Source: Alphaproteobacteria bacterium
GTDB taxonomy: Bacteria > Pseudomonadota > Alphaproteobacteria > Caulobacterales > Maricaulaceae
Direction of reading: 5' to 3'
NCBI GenBank assembly: GCA_024278855.1
Contig: JAJRSJ010000013.1
Span: 1 to 64,000 of the forward strand
DNA length: 64,000 nt
The translations under genes were made by a program, and so were the position numbers. The notes below the pieces were generated by a model. It saw only the letters and a list, made by a program, of their open reading frames with translations. It did no database searches and had not been told where the DNA came from. Below are positions 45,951 through 53,896 of the stretch, piece by piece. The first letter of the stretch is position 1; the number at the start of each line of letters is the position of its first letter.

Positions 45951-45993
45951 CCAATAATTCGCATAATTCGTATGCCTATGTAATGTCCAAATT

Positions 45994-47148
45994 TCATGTC
46001 CCGCCCATAACATAGTCAAGTGCCGCAAACAAGCGGTCAATGTCTGCGTCCGTGTTATATAAATGCGGGGTGACGCGAACGGAATTACCGCGCACGGAGA
46101 CAAAAACACTATCCGCCGCCAACCTGTCCGCAAGCCCCGGGGGAACGCCGCTTTCAAACTCCAGTCCGACATAATGGGGCGAGCGGAATTTATCCTCTGT
46201 GACCCGCAAACCGATTTGACGGGCGCGTTTCGCAATACCGGCATTACGTGTTCCAAGTGTGTCTGAGATATTGTCCACACCCCAATCCAAAATTTGACTT
46301 AAGGCGGCGCTAGCGGCCATGAGTTGCGCCGGATTGGATTTTTCGCCCATATCAAAACGCCGTGCGCCCGGCTGGAAACCGTCTTGGTAATCTACCAATC
46401 TGGAAAAATCCTCCGAGCCTTTACGGTTCATCCAATTATGTTCCATAGGCGTACCGTTTTGCCATTTGGGCGCAATATATAAAAACCCTAAAGAATAAGG
46501 CCCAAACAACCATTTATACCCTGCCGCCACCATAAAATCAGGGCGCACAGTCTCTATATCAAAAGGCATGACCCCCAATGACTGGGTTAAGTCAAGCACC
46601 AAGTTCGCCCCAATATCCCGCGCTGATTTGGCAATAATTTCCAAGTCAAGAAAACCGCCGTCCGCCCAATGGGTGGCGGGCAGCGCCAAAATTTCGGTGT
46701 GCGGGCCAATAGCTTGTAACACCGCCGCCGTCCAATCACCTTTATGGGCACCGTCTACTGGTCTGGCCACCGTATTGAGTACCCCGCCATTTGCTTTGGC
46801 CATTTCGCGCCAAGGATAAATATTGGAGGGAAATTGGTCTTCTAGCACCAATATTTCGCCTTCGGCCCGCAAGGGTAAATTATTGGCAGCAATTTGTAGG
46901 CCGTAACTGGCAGACGGCACGACGGCGATATTATCGGCGCTAGTATTGATCAACTGCGCCGCTAATTCACGGTAGCTTTCTGGGTAGGTAAAAAAATCAG
47001 GGCCAGAATATGTCCACGGCTGCACCTTATATTGAACACCTGTACTGGCCGCATCCACGACAGATTTCATCAACGGCGACATAAAAGCACAATTCAAATA
47101 TGCAATATGGTCTGGCATGTCGAACAAATGGCGCTGATTTTCTATCAT
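45994..47148 (-). CDS. Class V aminotransferase (PLP enzyme)
   Basis: 384 residues of the isopenicillin-N-epimerase/cysteine-desulfurase-like fold. The N-terminus reads FDMPDHIAYLNCAFMSPL. GANLVLDLTQSLGVMPFD holds the PLP aspartate region, and the PLP lysine is in AAGYKWLFGPYSLGFLYI. RGNSVRVTPHLYNTDADIDRLF ends the small domain. Relatives act as desulfurases, lyases or kynureninase-like enzymes, and no substrate can be assigned. It is a single-gene unit between ileS and a divergent small gene. Confidence 0.88.
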   Translation of the reverse strand: MIENQRHLFDMPDHIAYLNCAFMSPLMKSVVDAASTGVQYKVQPWTYSGPDFFTYPESYRELAAQLINTSADNIAVVPSASYGLQIAANNLPLRAEGEILVLEDQFPSNIYPWREMAKANGGVLNTVARPVDGAHKGDWTAAVLQAIGPHTEILALPATHWADGGFLDLEIIAKSARDIGANLVLDLTQSLGVMPFDIETVRPDFMVAAGYKWLFGPYSLGFLYIAPKWQNGTPMEHNWMNRKGSEDFSRLVDYQDGFQPGARRFDMGEKSNPAQLMAASAALSQILDWGVDNISDTLGTRNAGIAKRARQIGLRVTEDKFRSPHYVGLEFESGVPPGLADRLAADSVFVSVRGNSVRVTPHLYNTDADIDRLFAALDYVMGGT

Positions 47149-47280
47149 AATGCTTCGTTCTTAAAGTCCCCTACAAACTGCGGCAAGACGTTTCTGGAGC
47201 TTTTATGACCTTGGCGCCGTCGTCTGGCTCCGTTCTTGCGAGGTGAAGTGTGAAAGTTAAATTCGCCTTAGGAGTGTGTC

Positions 47281-47607
47281 ATGTCGGGACAATATATCGC
47301 AGCCGCTATTATGTTTTTTATTACTATAGGCTTTACAGCTACTTTTTGTTTTCCGGCTTTGAAATTTAGGCAGAAAAATCAACTTGTGCAATTTTACTGG
47401 GTGGGGGTTTGGGTCTTTTTGGGCGCTATTACCTCTCTATCCGGGGCGCAAACTATTTTGGTTATACTGGGACAAGATGTGGAGCGTTTCGCCACGGCTA
47501 TTTTGTTCGGCATTACGGCAGCATTTGTGGTTTTTGTTATGTTCGCCTGGGCCCGTCTCGCCCTCAAAGGTGCCACAACTATTTTGGTCAGATCAAAAAG
47601 CCCCTAA
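47281..47607 (+). CDS. Small three-helix membrane protein
   Basis: 108 residues with about three hydrophobic helices (IAAAIMFFITIGFTATFCF, FYWVGVWVFLGAITSLSGA, TAILFGITAAFVVFVMFAWA). AGGAG lies seven bases before the ATG. No family is recognised. The stop overlaps the convergent PAN-domain gene by 4 bp. Confidence 0.75.
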   Translation: MSGQYIAAAIMFFITIGFTATFCFPALKFRQKNQLVQFYWVGVWVFLGAITSLSGAQTILVILGQDVERFATAILFGITAAFVVFVMFAWARLALKGATTILVRSKSP

Positions 47608-48701
47608 AGACCACCTGCCAACTGCGAGATTTCAGGGCGTTCAAGTGCTATTACCTTAACCGGTTTTGTTGGTATAGCCCGGCTAGTGGATAAGGGCGCG
47701 TCCGGGTTGTCAACACGGTCTGGCGCAGTTTGCGGGCGCGGCACGGATGTCATATTCTGGGTCAAATCAACTAAATCATCGTGCAAAGAACCGTATAATG
47801 AGGGTTGCTGGAAAACTGGTCGGGAAACTGGCTTGGTGGCGGCAACCGGTGGCGCTTTTATTGGCGGCGGGGCAGTCATCAAATTGGGCAGTGTCGCCGG
47901 GGCTAGGTTTTGCGGCACATTTGTGTGCGCTTGGACATGCGTTTGGACGGACGCTTGCGTAGGGAAGTTTAGTTGAGGTATAAAGCCGCGCTGGCTTAGA
48001 GGTACAAAAGTTTGTCGAGATAGGCCCGCACCAACACTTCTGACTCCAACACTTCTGGTTCCAACATGTTTGGCCCCAAAATTCTTGCTATAGGACTGTT
48101 CCTGAGCATGTCTTTGGGCCGCCAACATTTGCTTTCGGTAAATCTGCCGCTCCCTGTTTTGCGCCCATCTTGATGTTTGTGCCAACATTGGTTCTTGTAT
48201 CTGCTCTGGTATTTGTTTTTTTGCGGTTGGCGTATTTTGCGGCATCTGCATATTTATTTGGGGATGTGCGGCAACAGAATTGTGTTTTAAAGCACCGCCT
48301 CTGATCTCAGTTCTGGGCACATTTCTGGACACTCTCCTGGGTACAATCGGTGTGCCGACCCGCACCGTGCGACCTTGCTTTGGAATAGTATGATTGGGCC
48401 TGTTGACTGCATATGAATTCATCTCACCGCTTATACTGACCGGACTGGATTGGGCCAAGACTTTACGCCCATTAAGCTCGCAAATTCCGAACTGATTACG
48501 CGGGTTAGTCCGAATGAAATTCCAACCCTTGCATCCGGCATCACCACGGCAGTATTGCTCACATTGCACATGGGTTTGCGCTTGGGTTTTCATATAGGGT
48601 TGGCCGGCACGATATGTGTTTTGTTCAGCCCCGTAGCTATCCATACTTGGGCCAAAAAACGCCAAAACTAGTCCGGCAAAAATACTAAATAAACGGTGCA
48701 T
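47604..48701 (-). CDS. Secreted protein with N-terminal PAN/Apple domain
   Basis: ATG 48701 (AAGGG upstream) starts a signal peptide (MHRLFSIFAGLVLAFFG); a GTG at 48725 is less likely. A PAN/Apple-type domain follows with the cysteine pattern CEQYCRGDAGCKGWNF...CELNG, then about 230 residues of low-complexity Gln/Pro/Arg/Thr-rich sequence with VGTRSVGVRSVGAG-like repeats. PAN domains bind proteins or sugars. It is neighbour to a second PAN-containing secreted protein on the same strand. Confidence 0.8.
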   Translation of the reverse strand: MHRLFSIFAGLVLAFFGPSMDSYGAEQNTYRAGQPYMKTQAQTHVQCEQYCRGDAGCKGWNFIRTNPRNQFGICELNGRKVLAQSSPVSISGEMNSYAVNRPNHTIPKQGRTVRVGTPIVPRRVSRNVPRTEIRGGALKHNSVAAHPQINMQMPQNTPTAKKQIPEQIQEPMLAQTSRWAQNRERQIYRKQMLAAQRHAQEQSYSKNFGAKHVGTRSVGVRSVGAGLSRQTFVPLSQRGFIPQLNFPTQASVQTHVQAHTNVPQNLAPATLPNLMTAPPPIKAPPVAATKPVSRPVFQQPSLYGSLHDDLVDLTQNMTSVPRPQTAPDRVDNPDAPLSTSRAIPTKPVKVIALERPEISQLAGGL

Positions 48702-48788
48702 CCAAACGCCCTTAAAACGAATCACTGGGATAAAGAGTGCGCTCGATTTCTTAGCGATGCGTTAACTTTTCAGCAGATTTCAAATTGT

Positions 48789-49553
48789 TTAGTGGGTTTT
48801 AGCGGCCCGCTTTGTTGGAGGCATTATAGCATAGGGATATAGTGACATGTCTTTAAACGGCGAGGCGACCACCATGGCCCAATAGGTCTGGTAAGTGGTC
48901 TTGGGTTCATAAACTAAAGCAATGCCAAAATCCGTCACACCCTTTCGCAATAAGTTCACATTATGGCCGGGGCTATCCTTCCAGGCTTGAAACACTGTCT
49001 CCCAACTCTTTTGTCCGGTTGCCACATTCTCTGCGGCTACGGAAAAATAATAACCTTGCCTCTGGACCCGCTCTGCGTGGCCGGAGCCGTCCGTACCTGA
49101 ATGAGAAATCGTCCCGTGTGCGGCCAAGTCTTTGGCATGAACACGAGATGCGGCTGTAAGTTTGTCATTGAAAACAACCGGGCCAAGTCCGTGCAAACGG
49201 CGGTAAGCATTCAAATCCGACACTGCAACATGCACATTAAGGGGCGTTGGCGGTGTGGAGGGAAATAAAGGATTTGCGCCAAACCCATTATTTAGCCGAC
49301 AGATGATCAAAGATTTGGTAACATCCGGCTGCTCAGATACGGCGCCGCGGCACGTACCGCTATCGGCCCGGCACAACGCCATGCAGTCTTCAAAAGACGA
49401 AACAAAGCTTTCGCGGTAAGTCCCGTCATTTGCCAAAGACATATTGTGCGTGCCGGATTTGTTGGGCGGTGCCGCCCAAGATTGGGCGGACAACAATACG
49501 GTCAACGCAAAAAAGATCAGGCAAATGCTGACAATCCTCTTTTGATGCGTCAT
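48789..49553 (-). CDS. Secreted PAN + CAP (SCP/PR-1) domain protein
   Basis: ATG 49553 has GGAG six bases upstream and begins a signal peptide ending SWAAP. The 254 residues join a short PAN/Apple-like region (FEDCMALCRADSGTCRGAV...CRLNN) to a CAP domain (LNAYRRLHGLGPVVFNDKLTAASRVHAKDLAAHGTISHSG; AENVATGQKSWETVFQAWKDSPGHNVNLLRKGVTDFGIAL). Bacterial CAP proteins are extracytoplasmic with unclear activity. The PAN half suggests attachment to a ligand. Confidence 0.88.
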   Translation of the reverse strand: MTHQKRIVSICLIFFALTVLLSAQSWAAPPNKSGTHNMSLANDGTYRESFVSSFEDCMALCRADSGTCRGAVSEQPDVTKSLIICRLNNGFGANPLFPSTPPTPLNVHVAVSDLNAYRRLHGLGPVVFNDKLTAASRVHAKDLAAHGTISHSGTDGSGHAERVQRQGYYFSVAAENVATGQKSWETVFQAWKDSPGHNVNLLRKGVTDFGIALVYEPKTTYQTYWAMVVASPFKDMSLYPYAIMPPTKRAAKTH

Positions 49554-49644
49554 TAAATTCTCCAAGATCATATCCCAAAAAATACAATACTAAAACTGCC
49601 TATATTTGTATTCAAAGTCTATTAAATTATAGGCGCACTTTGGG

Positions 49645-50528
49645 TTAAATTATTGCAATATGCCGTTCATGGTTAATATCTACCTCACCGGGTATAAAAA
49701 TCTCTCCGCGCAAATAAGTTAAAGCGCGCCCCGTTATAAACACTTGGTTGTCAGAAACCGTCAATTCCAGCACCCCGCCCCGTTTGGAGGCTTGATAGGC
49801 TATCAGCTTGTTTGTGCCCAATTTTTTGGCCCAAAACGGTGCCAGTGACGCATGGTTGGAGCCTGTGACCGGGTCTTCATCAATGCCAAAGGCGGGTACA
49901 AAATAACGGGATACGAAATCATATTTATTGTAATTCTCTCCGCCCCCTTGCGCCATGATGATTATTCCGTCATCGACACAGGGTTGCGACGACAATGCTT
50001 TGATAGCATTAAAGTCCGGTTGAAATTAGCCACAGCATCTGCGGTGGGAAACATCAAAAACACGTTTTTACGCGCGTGCCATGCGGCACTTGGCAGGCCG
50101 TTAAAAGTGCTTTGTAAATCGGGCGTAAGCTGCATTTCCTCCATAGGGAATGCAGGTGCGCACATTGTGTATCCTATATCATCTTTCTGGTCACATTCTT
50201 GGGTGTTATTTGTGACTTTCAGTAGCCCGATTTTGGTATGAAAAACCAATGGAGAGGGGCTTTGCAATTCTGACAACAACACATGGGCCGTTGCAATGGT
50301 CGCATGTCCACAAAAATCAACTTCCGAAACAGGCGTAAACCACCGCAGATCAAAACTGCCATCTTGGCGGCGCACAACAAAAGCCGTTTCCGACAAATTG
50401 TTTTCAAAGGCAATATTTTGCATAAGTGTCGGGTTTAGGAATTTTGCCAAAGGAATAACCGCCGCCGGGTTTCCAGCAAATAGCTTGTCGGTAAATGCGT
50501 CTACTTAATAAATAGGATATGTGGTCAT
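49645..50528 (-). pseudogene. PhzF-family isomerase gene with a premature TAA and a frameshift
   Basis: Read from ATG 50528, the minus strand begins TTYPIY, then TAA (50507-50505), then VDAFTDKLFAGNPAAVIPLA, the normal PhzF start; CAA at the stop would give the family's usual PIYQVDAF. The body continues with ENNLSETAFV, RWFTPVSEVDFCGHATIATAHVL. Near 50020 one base appears lost: FNRTLMLSKH replaces an expected FNPDFNAIKALSSQPC, whose second part is read in the other frame. The rest (VSRYFVPAFGIDEDPVTGSNHASLAPFWAKKL) is conserved. Restored length would be about 294 residues, normal for the family. The gene is probably inactive. Confidence 0.88.
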
Positions 50529-50552
50529 CCGGCAAATCTAGTATAAAGTCAG

Positions 50553-53500
50553 TTAAGCTGAAAGCTTTTCCTTTGCGCGGCGTATTTTCATTTCGCGGAC
50601 AAAGCGGATAGACGAAAACAGCTCGCTGACAACCACAGGCTTGGTCAAAAATACATCTGCGCCTACGGCCAGACAAATGGCATTGTTTTCAGCAGACGCA
50701 TCCGCCGTTAATGCGATGATCGGCACATTTTGATGGGGGCCTTCATGTTCTCTGATATATTTGGTGGTTTCAATACCGTCCATTATCGGCATGCGAATAT
50801 CCATCAAGATCACGTCAAAAACCTGATTTTCCATGAGTTCGATAGCAATCATCCCGTTAGATGCGGCGCTAACAGTACAGCCAGCAGGCTCTAACAATGA
50901 ACGGACAACTTCTTGGTTGGCCAATATATCTTCGACGATAAGAACATTTAAACCCTCCAACTGGTCCGGGGTAATTGGACTGTCGCCGGAACGAGCCGTG
51001 CGGCGGGAAAACACCCCCCGGTGGCTTGAAATATTTATAGTTTTGACATCCTGTTCTGGATTTATCAGTTCATAAACAAATGGCGCAGCGGTCATTGGTA
51101 TAATGTCTTGCTCGCTATCAGCGGTAATCTTGCTCTCGCGTTTTTCTTCAATTTTCCGTTCACGCTCTTCCATTTCTGGCAATGTAACAACTGGTTGGAA
51201 GCTAATGCCGTGTTCCATTTCAGGCACACAGGTAAAGATCGGCAAGTTCGTATCAGGTTCAATTTTAGCCAAAGCGACGTCAACTGTTTTTAGGCTCAGT
51301 GCAAATTCCGAGCCGTAACCTTGTCTGGTTGTCACCACCACATCACCGCCCATCAGGCGGGCAAAACCACGTGTAACCGTCAGCCCAATACCCGCACCGC
51401 CGTAATTGCGGGTCATGGAGCTATCGGCCTGTACAAATGGTTTAAACAAATTGCTCTTCATTTTGTCACTAATGCCTATGCCCGTATCAGCAACAATAAT
51501 GGACAGTTTTTGTACATTCTCGTCATCATCTGCATGGCGAACAACATCTTGCATGGTGACATGAATATGAATACGGCCCTCTTTGGTAAATTTCACGGCA
51601 TTTGAAACCATGTTTTTCAAAGACAGTTCAACCCGTTTCACATCGAGCATCAATTTTTCCGGAACATCAGCAGCAACACCATACGTGAAAGATATGTTTT
51701 GCGGGTTGGTTTTCGGTCGCCATTTCTCATAGGTTTGCGCGACGATTTTGCGTATGTCGGCGGGTGTTGTAAAGGCTGTTAAATCGCCTGCTTCCAAATA
51801 GGTCATATCCAATATTCCCGAAAGCAATTCTAGTAAGCTTTCACCTGAATCCAGTATTATTTTACTTTGGTCTTTGAGGGTCTTTGTGGCCCCGTGTTGG
51901 GATAATATATCAGCAATTCCTATTATCCCGTTAAGAGGTGTACGAAATTCGTGGGACATAACGGATAAAAATTGCTTTTTGGCCCGCTCACCCGCTTCTG
52001 AGGCAAGTTTTGCCAATTTCATGGTCGCCGCTTCTTTTTGTATGGACTTGGCCAATTTGCGCTGGCTAACATTCAACCAGATCAAAGCAAGGGCAAGGGC
52101 CAACAGGGAAAATGCCAATATACCGGCAATATAGGCAACACGTTGGTTGGCTGCCGCTTTCGCCAGAGCCAGGCGCGCCGTTTCTTCAAGAGCTGCGCGG
52201 CGTTCTTTTTGCCGGGCCTTTTCATTTTCCAAACTCGCATGCAAGCCAGAAATGCCTTCAGTTTGAAACCGGAGCAAGCGCTGGATAATGGTTTTGGTCT
52301 GAATATTCTGCAAACGTGATAAAGTGGCTATATCGCCCTCGGCCATGGCAATAAGTTTTTGCGCCCGTAATCTGTTTTTTTTATACCCGCCAGTTTTCAG
52401 GTTGTTGTCAAAAGCAATTTTATTAAATTGATCCAAAGCATGGTGTGCTTCTCGCACCCGCCCTAGGCCAGCCAGAGCAATGGCCTGTTCCGATAGAAGT
52501 CCGATTTGCCGCGCCGGATCTTTGCTATATTGCAACCCGGTTGTTATTGTTTCTAGCGCACCTTGATAGTTTTCAGCATTGTTTTGCGATTGGGCATAGC
52601 GAATATAGACCAAAGCGTTCACACCCTGACCAGAATTATTGTTCAAACGAAACAATATTTCTGCCAGTTTCTCCGCCGTCTCGTATTCACGCCAATTGTT
52701 AAAGGAATACGCAAGATTATTGATAAGGCTGATCCCGTCAATTTGGCGCCCGGTTAACAAACCTTTTTCAATCACCATTTCCGTAGTGCCGACACCATCT
52801 TCAAGGTTATATAAAATGAGTTGGAGATATGAGATTAAATCATAGGTTTCGTATCTGGCCTCATCATAATCTGACCCAAGTTCATTAGGGATCAAATTCA
52901 AAGCCGATTGGGCATCTTTAAGACCAACATCAAATTGTCTGAACAAAATTTGCCCGCTACCAGCCAGTAAATAGGCGCGGTTGGCTACAAACCAGTCTTT
53001 ATCCTCATAAAAACCTGTGATTTGTTCGTACAATCCAAAACGAACGTCTTCGCTATTAGCTGAATCAAGTAAACCAAATTGCAAATCATACAGATGGGCA
53101 ATTTTGATATCCCTCTTGCTTGCCCTCGCCTCAGCCTCTCGTCTATATATTTCCAATAATTTATTTTTTGGTAGGCTATTGCGAAAATAAGCGGCATCCA
53201 TAGACAATTGCCGTAAAACCTTTAACCTGTCATTGCCCAGCAGCTTGTCCAGTCCAAGTTCTTCGACTGATCTGCGTGTCGCAACGATTAAATGTTCTTG
53301 CTCGATTTTACGCGCAATCCGCAATGCCAATTCCGCAGTTGCTTTGGGCACCAGAGATTTATCCACGATAGTATCGGGGTTTTTAACCTGTGCCCCAGAT
53401 TGCGCCATAACCGCAATTGGTACGGCACCCAAAAACAAAGCTAACAGGCTAGGCCAAAATATAGCCGCTATCCACCCAAAAGCCGTGTTATATATTGATA

Positions 53501-53561
53501 AATTTCGATGCTTGTTTTGCACACCAACCCTTACGCCAACCGATTGTGGCCATAAGAGCAT
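50553..53561 (-). CDS. Hybrid sensor histidine kinase with periplasmic TPR-like sensor
   Basis: 1002 residues. An N-terminal hydrophobic segment (IAAIFWPSLLALFLGAVPIAVMA, about 31-53) is followed by roughly 400 residues of helical repeats resembling TPRs (NNLAYSFNNWREYETAEKLAEILF; YIRYAQSQNNAENYQGALETITTGLQYS). Then come a transmembrane helix (476-498), a HisKA domain with phospho-acceptor His537 (SHEFRTPLNG), an ATPase domain (DTGIGISD, GGAGIGLTVTRG) and a receiver domain with Asp921 (LMDIRMP). No DNA-binding output is fused, so a phosphotransfer partner must lie elsewhere. A GTG at 53522 is an alternative start. It lies next to the double-glycine peptide gene and exporter, so its sensor may detect that peptide (inference). 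Confidence 0.93.
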   Translation of the reverse strand: MLLWPQSVGVRVGVQNKHRNLSIYNTAFGWIAAIFWPSLLALFLGAVPIAVMAQSGAQVKNPDTIVDKSLVPKATAELALRIARKIEQEHLIVATRRSVEELGLDKLLGNDRLKVLRQLSMDAAYFRNSLPKNKLLEIYRREAEARASKRDIKIAHLYDLQFGLLDSANSEDVRFGLYEQITGFYEDKDWFVANRAYLLAGSGQILFRQFDVGLKDAQSALNLIPNELGSDYDEARYETYDLISYLQLILYNLEDGVGTTEMVIEKGLLTGRQIDGISLINNLAYSFNNWREYETAEKLAEILFRLNNNSGQGVNALVYIRYAQSQNNAENYQGALETITTGLQYSKDPARQIGLLSEQAIALAGLGRVREAHHALDQFNKIAFDNNLKTGGYKKNRLRAQKLIAMAEGDIATLSRLQNIQTKTIIQRLLRFQTEGISGLHASLENEKARQKERRAALEETARLALAKAAANQRVAYIAGILAFSLLALALALIWLNVSQRKLAKSIQKEAATMKLAKLASEAGERAKKQFLSVMSHEFRTPLNGIIGIADILSQHGATKTLKDQSKIILDSGESLLELLSGILDMTYLEAGDLTAFTTPADIRKIVAQTYEKWRPKTNPQNISFTYGVAADVPEKLMLDVKRVELSLKNMVSNAVKFTKEGRIHIHVTMQDVVRHADDDENVQKLSIIVADTGIGISDKMKSNLFKPFVQADSSMTRNYGGAGIGLTVTRGFARLMGGDVVVTTRQGYGSEFALSLKTVDVALAKIEPDTNLPIFTCVPEMEHGISFQPVVTLPEMEERERKIEEKRESKITADSEQDIIPMTAAPFVYELINPEQDVKTINISSHRGVFSRRTARSGDSPITPDQLEGLNVLIVEDILANQEVVRSLLEPAGCTVSAASNGMIAIELMENQVFDVILMDIRMPIMDGIETTKYIREHEGPHQNVPIIALTADASAENNAICLAVGADVFLTKPVVVSELFSSIRFVREMKIRRAKEKLSA

Positions 53562-53621
53562 AAAAACGTTAGGATTTTCCTACTATTGCAGTCTTAATAG
53601 TAAAAGTATGAAACCCTATCT

Positions 53622-53659
53622 CCAAAAAAACAAAATCCGCCTATGCAAGCATAAACGGA
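53622..53659 (-). terminator. Intrinsic terminator right after the double-glycine peptide gene
   Basis: On the minus strand TCCGTTTATGC pairs with GCATAGGCGGA (53659-53636) and is followed by TTTTGTTTTTTT. It begins 29 bases after the peptide stop, so the peptide gene is its own short transcript, separate from the kinase gene. Confidence 0.9.
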
Positions 53660-53687
53660 TCACCCACAACATGTCTTATAAATTGAA

Positions 53688-53756
53688 TTAATTTTCGATA
53701 ACAATTGGAAGGCCGCCAGTTACGATTTCTACTTCTTCCATGGTCAAATCACGCAT
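53688..53756 (-). CDS. Miniature double-glycine leader peptide (22 residues)
   Basis: ATG 53756 to TAA 53688 encodes a leader MRDLTMEEVEIVTGG and a core LPIVIEN. The leader matches the consensus for C39-processed peptides: L at -12, T at -11, E at -8, V at -7, V at -4, GG at -2/-1. GGAG is seven bases upstream, a TATAAT-like box lies further up and a strong terminator follows. The flanking minus-strand gene upstream encodes a C39-peptidase ABC exporter. A core of seven residues is far shorter than known bacteriocins and closer to signalling peptides. The frame is too short for standard gene finders, but the converging signals make it convincing. Function is not known. Confidence 0.82.
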   Translation of the reverse strand: MRDLTMEEVEIVTGGLPIVIEN

Positions 53757-53825
53757 ATGAATGTCTCCAGGTTAGAGTTTAAGATTAAGGATCATTTACT
53801 AAAAATGGTAAACAACCCCCTAACT

Positions 53826-53854
53826 ATTATAACTAATAAATTGTGAATTTTTAA
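53826..53854 (-). promoter_or_regulatory. Predicted promoter of the double-glycine peptide gene
   Basis: A perfect -10 TATAAT (53831-53826) lies about 70 bp upstream of the peptide ATG, with only a weak -35 (TTAAAA at 53854-53849, 17-bp spacing). The weak -35 would fit activator dependence. The surrounding 53757-53896 is AT-rich and holds no other gene. Confidence 0.5.
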
Positions 53855-53896
53855 AATACAAGAATTTAGTATAGTTAATGGGGTTTTTTTCGCGTT

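Noticed and set aside
45858-45993. T-box or other riboswitch upstream of ileS
   Set aside because: No T-box sequence or specifier loop is visible, and T-boxes are not expected in alphaproteobacteria.
50404-50676. 90-residue minus-strand frame overlapping the phzF start
   Set aside because: It is an out-of-frame reading of the phzF 5' end and the kinase 3' end.
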